A stretch of 58,081 nucleotides of DNA from UBA2450 sp045226015 (GTDB taxonomy: Bacteria; Bacillota_I; Bacilli_A; RFN20; CAG-826), in the NCBI GenBank assembly GCA_045226015.1, contig JBGVBY010000006.1:1-58081 (forward strand). The letters run 5' to 3'. A program made the translations under genes and the position numbers. Positions 32,491 to 41,323 of the stretch are shown here, in pieces; the stretch's first letter is position 1, and each line of letters starts with the position of its first letter. The notes beneath the pieces were generated by a model. It saw only the letters and a list, made by a program, of their open reading frames with translations. It was not told where the DNA came from and did not search any database.

Positions 32491-34020
32491 TTACATTTCT
32501 TTTTTTGTATTGGATATTGCTGTTGCAAATTTTTGTTCAATAAATGCGTCAGTACATTCTTCAACAGTTGCATTCAAGATTTCAGAGAATAAACCATCAA
32601 CTTGAGTTCGAGCAACTTGGGAGCCTTTAAAGACGTCGGTTTGGAATGTATGTTCGTTATAGAGTTGAACGTAATATGTGGAAATAGCAGATAAATAGTC
32701 AATACCTTCTTTTCCCTCAGTATTAATAAGTTCTTGCCAAATGGAGTTTCTATAACAAGATTTCTTAATTGGGACATAACCTGTTTGAGCTGCCCAACGT
32801 AAGCAGTTTGATTTTTGAGTGATGTATTTATAGAACATCCAGGCTGCTAATTGACGATCAGCATCTTGTGGATCATTTGGGTGAGCCAAAATAGCTAACG
32901 AACCACCTTGAAGAACCATTTTTGGTTCGTGTCCTTCGGCGTGTGGTACTAATGTACAGTTAACATCTAAACTAAATGGGCTGGCTTCAAGAGAGGAGGC
33001 TAAATAGCTAACTCCACCGGTAGAAGCGATAGCAAACAAGACCTTCTTATCAGCAAGAAGAGCACTTGGTTTACTATTGGTATTACTACCTTCAGTAATG
33101 ACATAGTGTAGGTTTCTATATGAGTTCCAGTCTTTAGTTAATTGTTTTGCTTCTGGAGTGTCATATGTAAGGGATGCGTATCCATCATCATCAACATGAG
33201 TAAATGGTGTTCCCTTTTGCTCTAACAATGTAATAAATGCATTAGCGTCATCGTCATATCCAAGAATCGCATAATTATCACCATTATTTGAGAGTAATAA
33301 TTTTTCACTGTCTGGTTTCTTGGCGTTCTCTTTCATGAACGCTGGACAGAAGACGTTGAAGAATTCTTCCCAAGTTAAATTCTTTAGGTAATCTTCGGTG
33401 ATTCTCTTGCCGCCATTGACTCCGTCAATTGTCCATTCAAGAAGTTCGGCATTATAAACCATGTATTCAGTAGAAACCGCAAATGGAGCGCAGAACATAC
33501 CAGTTCTTGGATAATTGATTTCCATATATGATTTAGCAGCTGGTGTTAAATCATTTAAAAGTGATGGTTGATAAGCAATTGCTTCATTTTCATTATAAAT
33601 GAAGTTGTTTAAATCAACTGCAACACCAAGATCAGAGTATCTAACGCAGTGATCTGGATAACATGAAACGATATCACCCCATCCGCCAGCACCGACTTGA
33701 ATATCAGAGACTTCTTGTTTTGAAACATCTGAGTAATCGCCGGAAATCTTATTGACTTCGACAGTAATACCTGGGTGGAGCTGTTCAAATTCACGTTTCC
33801 ACGAATTGAAGAGAGCTTGCATGTTTCCGCCCCATTGAGAATCAAATCTAATGGTAACGGTTTTGCCTATAAGTGGATCCTCACCCACATAAACATCATC
33901 CTTATCATCAGGTACATAAGGGGTAACTTCACCTGAACCATCGTCTCCTCCACCACAACTAACGGCAGCAAGCATGCCAACCATAACAAGTGGAAGGATA
34001 AATAAATTTCTTTTTTTCAT
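32491..34020 (-). CDS. ABC transporter substrate-binding lipoprotein (copy 2)
   Basis: A 509-residue family-1 extracellular binding lipoprotein (lipobox AVS|C, Cys22). It has 'TVTIRFDSQWGGNMQALFNSWKREFEQLHPGITVEV', 'GWGDIVSCYPDHCVRYSDLG' and the C-terminal 'FYKYITQKSNCLRWAAQTGYVPIKKS'. These are standard for sugar/UgpB-like binding proteins, longer than the usual ~430 residues. Paralogous to copy 1, so the transporter may accept two ligands or stages of one. It lies 42 bases after the permease gene, with a GGAG ribosome site. Confidence 0.92.
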   Translation of the reverse strand: MKKRNLFILPLVMVGMLAAVSCGGGDDGSGEVTPYVPDDKDDVYVGEDPLIGKTVTIRFDSQWGGNMQALFNSWKREFEQLHPGITVEVNKISGDYSDVSKQEVSDIQVGAGGWGDIVSCYPDHCVRYSDLGVAVDLNNFIYNENEAIAYQPSLLNDLTPAAKSYMEINYPRTGMFCAPFAVSTEYMVYNAELLEWTIDGVNGGKRITEDYLKNLTWEEFFNVFCPAFMKENAKKPDSEKLLLSNNGDNYAILGYDDDANAFITLLEQKGTPFTHVDDDGYASLTYDTPEAKQLTKDWNSYRNLHYVITEGSNTNSKPSALLADKKVLFAIASTGGVSYLASSLEASPFSLDVNCTLVPHAEGHEPKMVLQGGSLAILAHPNDPQDADRQLAAWMFYKYITQKSNCLRWAAQTGYVPIKKSCYRNSIWQELINTEGKEGIDYLSAISTYYVQLYNEHTFQTDVFKGSQVARTQVDGLFSEILNATVEECTDAFIEQKFATAISNTKKEM

Positions 34021-34062
34021 AATTGAATTTTCTCCTTTTTTACAATTATTGAATTGACGATA

Positions 34063-35034
34063 TTAGCCTTTAATACCAGCTCTTCCAACACCTTTCATGA
34101 TGTATTTACGGAAGAATACGAATAATAAGAATAATGGGACGGTAACACAAACGGAGGCTGCCATTTGGTAACCATACTCGATTCTAGTTGGATCATCTGG
34201 GTCGGTAAATCCGCTTCCACGTAATCCGTTAGAAATGAGTCGGAATTCATCTTTCTTGGTGACTAAGTTTGGCCACACATAAGAATTCCATGTTCCCATG
34301 AACTTAAGAATTGTAATAGAAATTAAGGTTGGGGCTGCAAGAGGCACCATGACTTTCCATAAGAAGTCCCAGTCACTCTTACCGTCAACTTTAGCGGCTA
34401 AATACAATTCGTTAGGAATTTGTTTAAAGTTCTGTCTAAGTAAATAAATATGAAAGACAGAAACCATGAATGGAACAATCATAGCAGCATAAGCTTTGAT
34501 TGCTGTTTGATTCTTAATCCATCCTAAAGCGTTAACGGTGATGTAGTTAGAAATAACCATCATTTCACCAGGAATCATCATCGTCATTAAGAAGATACCA
34601 AAGACAACACCATTACCTTTAAATTTGAGTCTTGCAAACGCAAAGGCTGCAAAGATTGTGGTAATTAAGGTGCCTGCAGTAGAGAAAATAGCAACGATAA
34701 TTGTGTTCTTCATATATGTTACAAAGTCAAATACTTCAAAAACGTAAGCGTAGTTTGACCACATAACGATAGATGGGAAGAATGTTTGATTGTCTTGAAT
34801 GATTTCTGCTCTTTCTTTAAGAGAGGTAATAATCATCCAATAGAATGGGAATAAAACTGTAAGAGCCAAAGCAAGAATAAAGGCATAAGTTAAGATGGTT
34901 GTGAAAATTTTGACAACACCTTCAGCCTTTTTAATTGATTCAGCGGACTTTCCAGCTTCTTCAATAGAGAGGACGATATTGTTATTAACTTTAACGTCTT
35001 TGAAATTAATGTATTGTTGTTTAACGTTTTCCAT
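34063..35034 (-). CDS. ABC transporter permease, MalG/UgpE type
   Basis: A 323-residue membrane permease with six helices after an amphipathic N-terminal extension (~40 residues). The EAA loop (ELYLAAKVDGKSDWDFLWKVMVPLAAPTLISI) is the contact point for the ATPase. It forms the second half of the translocation channel with the neighbouring permease. Located 12 bases after the first permease gene. Confidence 0.94.
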   Translation of the reverse strand: MENVKQQYINFKDVKVNNNIVLSIEEAGKSAESIKKAEGVVKIFTTILTYAFILALALTVLFPFYWMIITSLKERAEIIQDNQTFFPSIVMWSNYAYVFEVFDFVTYMKNTIIVAIFSTAGTLITTIFAAFAFARLKFKGNGVVFGIFLMTMMIPGEMMVISNYITVNALGWIKNQTAIKAYAAMIVPFMVSVFHIYLLRQNFKQIPNELYLAAKVDGKSDWDFLWKVMVPLAAPTLISITILKFMGTWNSYVWPNLVTKKDEFRLISNGLRGSGFTDPDDPTRIEYGYQMAASVCVTVPLFLLFVFFRKYIMKGVGRAGIKG

Positions 35035-35046
35035 TAATATGCCCTC

Positions 35047-36162
35047 CTAGTAGTGAACCCTAGTCTTACTGACCTTCATTTGAATAAAGGTGAAGATAAG
35101 GATAATAACGAATAGGAACACTGCTGCAGCCGCTGCTCTAGATGTATTACCTAACTCAACGTTATCGTAGACATAGAAAACGATAGTCTCCATATTCTTT
35201 TCGGTAGAGGCTTTTCCCATAGTACCTGGACCACCGAAAATAGATACAACAGACGTGTATTCCTTAAACGAACCAATAAAGCTCGTGATCATAATGTATA
35301 AGATTTGTGGGGAAAGTAATGGAACTGTAATCTTAGTGAGAACTTTCCATTTTGGACAGGAGTCGATTTGAGCAGCTTGATAATATTGCTTATCGATACC
35401 TTGTAAACCACTTAAGAAGATTAAAATCTTAAATGGAATACTGTTCCAAACAATATAAATACATAGAGGTATCATAGCCGTCCATCGTTCAGCAGCGAAT
35501 ACCCATTTAGTATTTGTATTAAATAAGAAGTTAATAATACCATTGTCATCAAATAAGACAGAGAAGACAAGACCAACCGCCATCGCATTAGTAACGTAAG
35601 GGAGGAAGAATGTTGTTTGTAAAACTTTTTGGAACCATTTAATACTGTTTAAAGCAACAGAAATAATAAGTGCCAACATGATTGATACAGGAACTGTAAC
35701 GAATGTAATGATTAAGGTATTAGGAATAGCGTATTTGGTAAAGAATTCCTCTTTTGCTCCATTAATCAATGTCCAACCAAAGATTTCTCCGAAGTTCTTT
35801 AAGGTTAAAGATTCGAATTTACCTGTTGAATAGACATAATTTTTAGCAAACGCAATGAAAATTGTGTTCACTAATGGGTAGAGCAAGAAGATAGAAATAA
35901 GAATAATAACTGGTGCTAAATATAGCCACGCCTTCCAGTTGTTCTTGCTTGCCACATCATCAATACCTGTGACTTGATAAGCTTTTTGATTGCTTTTCTT
36001 ACGAGAGACTAATCTAACGATAGTGTTATTTTCAGCGTAATATCCTTCTTCATATTCAGGACGCACTTCTGGTTCAACGGTCATTAAACCATTTCCTCCA
36101 CCATCGGCTTCAAGTTGAGGCTTCTTTTTGATATGTAAGAATTGTAGGATTTTATTCCACAT
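35047..36162 (-). CDS. ABC transporter permease, MalF/UgpA type
   Basis: A 371-residue permease with a polar ~85-residue cytosolic N-terminal extension, then six helices. The EAA loop reads QYYQAAQIDSCPKWKVLTKITVPLLSPQI. The long extension is unusual for UgpA (~290) and may dock the oversized ATPase. A GGAGG ribosome site precedes the ATG, 18 bases after the ATPase stop. Confidence 0.93.
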   Translation of the reverse strand: MWNKILQFLHIKKKPQLEADGGGNGLMTVEPEVRPEYEEGYYAENNTIVRLVSRKKSNQKAYQVTGIDDVASKNNWKAWLYLAPVIILISIFLLYPLVNTIFIAFAKNYVYSTGKFESLTLKNFGEIFGWTLINGAKEEFFTKYAIPNTLIITFVTVPVSIMLALIISVALNSIKWFQKVLQTTFFLPYVTNAMAVGLVFSVLFDDNGIINFLFNTNTKWVFAAERWTAMIPLCIYIVWNSIPFKILIFLSGLQGIDKQYYQAAQIDSCPKWKVLTKITVPLLSPQILYIMITSFIGSFKEYTSVVSIFGGPGTMGKASTEKNMETIVFYVYDNVELGNTSRAAAAAVFLFVIILIFTFIQMKVSKTRVHY

Positions 36163-36180
36163 CTTAATTAGCCTCCTAGA

Positions 36181-38091
36181 TTATTTGGTGTAGATTCTCT
36201 CTTCGGTTTCACCATCAAAGATGAAGATTTTATGAGGTTTAACTTTTAAAGCAACTGGACCAGCATTAACTTGGTCGTCAGCAGAAATAATTGCTTTGAA
36301 AGTTGGTTTGATACAATGTTCGTTTTTAGCAACAACGGAGATATCACGTCCCATGACTTGAATCATTTCACATTCAGCATGTAAAACGTTCTTGTCGCCT
36401 TTACCAGCAATAACAAATCCTTCTGGTCTAATTGCGACATAAACATCTTTCTTACCAAGGTCTTCGCCTAATTCATGGACTTGATCTTCACCAACGAAGA
36501 CTTTCTTGCCTTCAACACGTCCTTTAAAGACGTTAATTGGCGGAGTTCCTAAGAATTGAGCAACGAATAAGTTGGCTGGGCTATTGTAAACGTCTTGTGG
36601 ACGTCCCATTTGTTGCATTTCGCCGAGTTTCATAACGACGATTTGATCAGAGATAGACATCGCTTCTTCTTGGTCGTGGGTAACGAAGACAGAAGTAATC
36701 TTGGTTTCTTGTTGAATTCTTCTAATTTCTTCACGTGTTTGTAAACGTAAACGCGCGTCTAAGTTAGATAATGGTTCATCAAGAAGTAAAACACGTGGGT
36801 GTTTAACAAGAGCACGAGCAATAGCGACACGTTGTTGTTGACCACCAGAGAGTTGATTTGGTTTTCTCTCTAAGTATTCATCAACTTGAACGAGTTTCGC
36901 TGTTTCGTAAACGATATCTCTTCTTTCTTCTTTTGTAAGTTTACGGTGAGCAATTGCTTGAGCGATATCGACTTCAACATCTTCAAATCCAAGGAGTTCT
37001 CCAAGTTCAGCAACGACTGCTTCCGCATCTTCTTTCTTAACTTTGACGAGTTTGAAATACACTTTTGTGTGAACTTTATCAAAGTAGAGTTTGTAATCTG
37101 TAAATTTAACACCTTTAGATTTTAAGAAGTTTTTAATAACTACGTTAACTTCATCGTTTCTAGCATCATTAACAAATAATAATAATGTTTCTAACGCGAT
37201 AGCGGCTTTAACAGCTTCTTGTAATTCATCTTGTTTAGCGGTGTTAACTCCATAAACACGGCCCATGATTTCATAACCACGTTGTGTTTTTGAAATAACA
37301 ACTTCACCTGGTTTACCAATACCTGAAACTGCGTGTTTGAAGGCGTTGATTGTTTCGTCTAAGTGATCGGTTGTAAATTCTTTATCTAAACGACCTCTAA
37401 GAGTGACAGTTAAAACTTCATTTTCGCCTGTATTTAAGACTGAAGCTCTAACCGTGGAATCATATAAGGCGTCTTGGGTTTGCATTTCGCTTTCATCGAC
37501 GAGTTGGGCTTCTATGATACGTTCCATGTTGCCTTTGAACATATCTCTAACAGCAGGAGAAACATTCTTTAACTCGACATGCATATTGAGAACGTTTTCT
37601 TGTAACTCAAAGCCAACGGCAAATTGTTTGCTTCTTAAACCGATTTTCTTAAGAAGTGACTTAACACTCTTTTGAATACCGTTAACATCATCGTTTTCTT
37701 TCATTTGATACGCATAATTGAGCTCGTAATTAAAGAAAGTAACGAGAGGAATTTCGACTTTTAAATTTGTAAGTGGGAATTCGATGTTTTTGAAGATGGT
37801 CATGTGTGGATAAAGAGCGTAGTTTTGGAAGACCAAGCCAATACCTCTTTTTTCTGGGGAAAGGTTAGTAACTTCTTGATCACCAAACCAAACTTCACCA
37901 GAGGTGGGAGTTTGAAGTCCACTAATCATGTAAAGTGTTGTAGATTTACCACAGCCAGAAGGACCTAATAAACCAACTAAGGTTCCATCATCAACTGTGA
38001 AATCTAAATCTTTAACCGCAATAGTGTCACGAATGTTCTTTTTCGCATCACCAGGGAAGATTTTAGTTAAATCCTTAATTCTAATTTCCAT
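36181..38091 (-). CDS. ABC transporter ATPase, MsmK/UgpC type, with ~270-residue insertion
   Basis: A 636-residue ATPase. Walker A GPSGCGKST is at 43-51 and Q-loop Gln89, but the signature LSGGQ only comes at 414-418, then Walker B and LLLDEP at 434-440 and the H-loop His472. About 325 residues separate Q-loop and signature where UgpC has about 50, so ~270 residues (112-385) are inserted in the helical domain. A TOBE/OB regulatory domain ends the protein (about 500-630). From memory, mycoplasma UgpC homologues (MG187, MPN134) are also extended (~585) with an insertion here. All catalytic motifs are intact. It energises the two permeases encoded next. Confidence 0.93.
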   Translation of the reverse strand: MEIRIKDLTKIFPGDAKKNIRDTIAVKDLDFTVDDGTLVGLLGPSGCGKSTTLYMISGLQTPTSGEVWFGDQEVTNLSPEKRGIGLVFQNYALYPHMTIFKNIEFPLTNLKVEIPLVTFFNYELNYAYQMKENDDVNGIQKSVKSLLKKIGLRSKQFAVGFELQENVLNMHVELKNVSPAVRDMFKGNMERIIEAQLVDESEMQTQDALYDSTVRASVLNTGENEVLTVTLRGRLDKEFTTDHLDETINAFKHAVSGIGKPGEVVISKTQRGYEIMGRVYGVNTAKQDELQEAVKAAIALETLLLFVNDARNDEVNVVIKNFLKSKGVKFTDYKLYFDKVHTKVYFKLVKVKKEDAEAVVAELGELLGFEDVEVDIAQAIAHRKLTKEERRDIVYETAKLVQVDEYLERKPNQLSGGQQQRVAIARALVKHPRVLLLDEPLSNLDARLRLQTREEIRRIQQETKITSVFVTHDQEEAMSISDQIVVMKLGEMQQMGRPQDVYNSPANLFVAQFLGTPPINVFKGRVEGKKVFVGEDQVHELGEDLGKKDVYVAIRPEGFVIAGKGDKNVLHAECEMIQVMGRDISVVAKNEHCIKPTFKAIISADDQVNAGPVALKVKPHKIFIFDGETEERIYTK

Positions 38092-38106
38092 ATAATAGAA
38101 TCTCCT

Positions 38107-40155
38107 TTATTTTGTACCATCATCGGCAACATCATTTCCAAGGCCGAGTTTGATAGCTTTCTTTCTTTGTTTATTTGCTTTGACAGCGGCAGCAATTTCT
38201 TTAACGTAGTAACCGATAATGATAATTGTGGCGATGCCAAGGAAAACGATAAACACATCAAGAGGGTTGTAAACGATAATCGCATTCTTGAATAACGATA
38301 ATCTGAGAACAACAAATGCGATAAATAAGACAACCGCTAAAGAGGTTAATGAATAAATGATCGCTTTCTTGATAAATTGTTTTGGTTTTAATCTTCTAAA
38401 TTCATCATTCTTGTAAATCTTCTTATATAAGAAGAATAAGAATGTGCTTAAAGCAGCTGCTGCAACAGAGTATCCTGCAGCAAGAAGGATAATAAGTAAG
38501 TTAGCGTCAAATGTCTTCAAAACATCATCTGGTGTGTAGAAATAAACACAGCCAAAAGTTGTATGAGAAACAGTCTTCTTAATGATTGTGTCTCCATCAA
38601 CAACGTCTAATGAAATTCTGAAGTTTTGTAACGCGAATGATTCGAATTTGTTTAAGTCAAATCCACCAACAAACATATCTTTGCTTAGAACAAAGTTAAC
38701 TCTGTTGCCTGTATCTTTGCTTAAAACTAATTGAACGATGTGGGTGTCAACCTTGGTTAAGGTTTCAACACCATCAACGGACATACGATATTTAGCATTA
38801 GATAAAGAGGTAAATCTTGTTCTGATATAAGCTTTGCCAGAAGCAATTTTACTACCAAATTCTTTAATGATACTTGGCTTTAATTCTGCTAAAATTGCAC
38901 CTTTATCAACGATGTCGACTGTGGAGTTAACAGAAATGTAATTACCAAATCTAACAACTTTTTCAAATTTGATATTAATAAATTGAGAAATGTCTAAGAC
39001 TCTTGCGAAGTCTTTATGTGGCTTAATGTAATATTGCGTAGATATATCTGGCATATATTGAGCATTGCCAACTGGTTGAGGATCTTCAATGGCTTTGTAA
39101 AGGTTATGAATCACGATTGAGTCATAATCGATTTTTTCACCATATTTAAGGTCAATAACACAGTTAAGTCTATTGACATAACCATAAATGAGTTTACCAA
39201 CACCATCGTAAATATTGGTGTTTGTAGTTTTTGGAAGGGCCTTGTAATAAATCTCGTTAGAACCCTCTAATTTATATTCAACGACTACTGGTCTAGATTG
39301 AATAGATGAATCTTTTGGGAAATATCCAGCAATATAGTTAATTTCTGGATCACCAACTGGATCAGTCTTTGCGTAGCTGACGTTTTCATATTCTTCTCTA
39401 CCAGAATCTTCTTCGTAGACATCATAGGACCATGTGACTGGTACGCCATTATTCCATCCATCAATCCATTCATCTGGTTTTTTGTCTTCATCAATCTCAC
39501 AGTAAATTCTAAGTAATGAAGTATTGCCAGTAAATGCATCAGCAGGAATCTTATCAATGGTATCTGGAATGTAAAGATACTTAACATTTGTGTTTGCAGC
39601 ACTTAAAGCACCACTACCAATCGCATTAATAATTCCGGAATAATATGGAACTTCATCAACTCCGCCTTCTCCACGATAAATAGTTCTTGGAACGACTAAA
39701 CTAGAACGGTAGTTTTGAGTAAAGCTGTAGATGTAACAATCTGGGACAACTGTTGACTCAGCGGTACCGTCTTGGAGTTGTTGATAATATTCCATACGAT
39801 CAGTATTCGCTTCCATATCACTGATTCTCTTGTCAGTTTCGAGCAAGAGACCGGACTCATCAATAATGCTCATCAAGCCGTCAACGTCTTTAAGGGCGTC
39901 TTCACCTGTTGAGAGTTTAATACTGAATGAAGTACCGTATTTAGTTGTGGTTGCGTTATCAATCGAGACGCTTAAATGATCGCTTGATTGAATTTCAACT
40001 TCTCCTTCAAGTGGGACTGGTGGTGTTTGTCTAGTTACAGGGGCATTATCAGCACCCACGCCACTAGCACCAGTGCGCGATGAAAAAATAGAAGCTGACA
40101 CAGCTAAAATAGATAAAATGGATGCAGAAAATGTGAAAAACAACTTATTTTTCAT
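38107..40155 (-). CDS. Extracellular LRR-like membrane protein of the ABC operon
   Basis: A 682-residue protein: signal peptide (MKNKLFFTFSASILSILAVSAS), a large exported region to about residue 540, then three C-terminal membrane helices (about 545-572, 590-612, 622-648) and a basic tail. The exported part contains a short leucine-rich (BspA-like LRR_5) segment, about 165-215, with 'VKYLYIPDTIDKIPADAFTGNTSLLRIY'. Function unknown. It may act as a receptor or accessory of the transporter. It leads the operon just after the promoter with a dyad and is followed by the ATPase 15 bases on. Confidence 0.75.
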   Translation of the reverse strand: MKNKLFFTFSASILSILAVSASIFSSRTGASGVGADNAPVTRQTPPVPLEGEVEIQSSDHLSVSIDNATTTKYGTSFSIKLSTGEDALKDVDGLMSIIDESGLLLETDKRISDMEANTDRMEYYQQLQDGTAESTVVPDCYIYSFTQNYRSSLVVPRTIYRGEGGVDEVPYYSGIINAIGSGALSAANTNVKYLYIPDTIDKIPADAFTGNTSLLRIYCEIDEDKKPDEWIDGWNNGVPVTWSYDVYEEDSGREEYENVSYAKTDPVGDPEINYIAGYFPKDSSIQSRPVVVEYKLEGSNEIYYKALPKTTNTNIYDGVGKLIYGYVNRLNCVIDLKYGEKIDYDSIVIHNLYKAIEDPQPVGNAQYMPDISTQYYIKPHKDFARVLDISQFINIKFEKVVRFGNYISVNSTVDIVDKGAILAELKPSIIKEFGSKIASGKAYIRTRFTSLSNAKYRMSVDGVETLTKVDTHIVQLVLSKDTGNRVNFVLSKDMFVGGFDLNKFESFALQNFRISLDVVDGDTIIKKTVSHTTFGCVYFYTPDDVLKTFDANLLIILLAAGYSVAAAALSTFLFFLYKKIYKNDEFRRLKPKQFIKKAIIYSLTSLAVVLFIAFVVLRLSLFKNAIIVYNPLDVFIVFLGIATIIIIGYYVKEIAAAVKANKQRKKAIKLGLGNDVADDGTK

Positions 40156-40211
40156 AAAATCTTTTCAACCTCCGTTGTACGAATGATATTTATTATCATA
40201 AGGACAATTAC

Positions 40212-40239
40212 ATTATATACGGGTAAACGCGTTAAGCAA
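40212..40239 (-). promoter_or_regulatory. Promoter of the nuclease/ABC operon with palindromic spacer
   Basis: Minus strand: TTGCTT (40234-40239), 16-base spacer, perfect TATAAT (40212-40217). The spacer holds AACGCGTT (within 40224-40235), a GC-centred palindrome of the kind bound by LacI-family regulators, which often control sugar-type ABC operons. Confidence 0.62.
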
Positions 40240-40271
40240 AGAAATAAAAAAGAAAAAGCAAAATTTACTGA

Positions 40272-41321
40272 TTAGGGGTTATCAATTAGACGGAAATCAT
40301 TAGCCTTTTTGTTTGTTTGAACGTTCTTAAGCTGTATTTCCACCATTGACATATAGACACGATTCTTGCTTGTATCGACTTCTTGTAGACCGAGCATAAA
40401 TTCAGGGAATGATTGTCTTTTCTTAGAAAATGCCATCATTGATACTGAAATGACGAAGAGAATTCCAAGCGAAGCAACACCTGCAATCATCTCAAAAAAG
40501 AAGATGCCAAATTTCGCTAAATTTCGCCAAAAAGTTGGTGCTAAATATCGACTATCAACAGTGCCAATATGATATAACCATTTGCCTAAAGTCATTCGTC
40601 CGTGTCTAAAGAACAAAGTAGGGATAAAGTAGATAAGTATCAACGATCCTCCAAAGGAGACTGGAATTTGTAAATATAAGAGGTAATTACTAATAGTCTT
40701 AGTTAAGTCGTAATAATATGGGTTTGTCGCTAAATAACCTTGAAGATAATAATCGTAGTAAGTTGCATACCATGCAGCGTAATAATATTTCGCAGTGTTA
40801 TAAAAATCTGTTTTTACAATCTTACCACCACTATCTTTTTCCCAAAGATGAACAATGCTTCCGTTTGATACACCGATAGCGGCAAGTCTAAAAGCGTCAT
40901 AATGATTCACAATCTCAGTGTACTTATTTAAGGAACAAGTTGTAGCCTCAAACATGAGGAATTGATCCAAATGCTTCTCACATAAATAGACCTTTGAAGA
41001 GAACGTGTAATTAGAGTGATTGCTCATATAACTGATGAGGTCAGTAACTTCGTTATAGTCACCTAAAACATATAGTCCACTATTTAAACGAGCCTCAGAT
41101 AGTTCTTTCATCGTAGCCTTGTAGTGGCCTGTAGATTTAAGTATTTCTCTAGTGCCCAAAAAACCTGCAATCGCAATAAAAACAAAAACAATGAAATCTA
41201 AAAGATTTGCTAAGATACGATGAACAAATTTTGGACGAGTGTATTTCACTTCAATCGTACCAAAAGTGTTCTGTTGTATCTCGTTATATTCTTTAATACT
41301 CGTTTCAGTCGCGTAAACCAT
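40272..41321 (-). CDS. RDD-type membrane protein (first paralogue)
   Basis: A 349-residue membrane protein with the RDD hallmark at the start ('PKFVHRILANLLDFIVFVFIAIAGF') and near the end ('RHGRMTLGKWLYHIGTVDSRYLAPTFWRNLAKFGIFFFEM'). A large region between the first and second hydrophobic parts carries many Tyr residues. RDD proteins are poorly understood; some act in ion transport or membrane stress. Its start follows the upstream stop by two bases (TAG-TT-ATG), so coupled. Confidence 0.78.
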   Translation of the reverse strand: MVYATETSIKEYNEIQQNTFGTIEVKYTRPKFVHRILANLLDFIVFVFIAIAGFLGTREILKSTGHYKATMKELSEARLNSGLYVLGDYNEVTDLISYMSNHSNYTFSSKVYLCEKHLDQFLMFEATTCSLNKYTEIVNHYDAFRLAAIGVSNGSIVHLWEKDSGGKIVKTDFYNTAKYYYAAWYATYYDYYLQGYLATNPYYYDLTKTISNYLLYLQIPVSFGGSLILIYFIPTLFFRHGRMTLGKWLYHIGTVDSRYLAPTFWRNLAKFGIFFFEMIAGVASLGILFVISVSMMAFSKKRQSFPEFMLGLQEVDTSKNRVYMSMVEIQLKNVQTNKKANDFRLIDNP

Positions 41322-41323
41322 AA

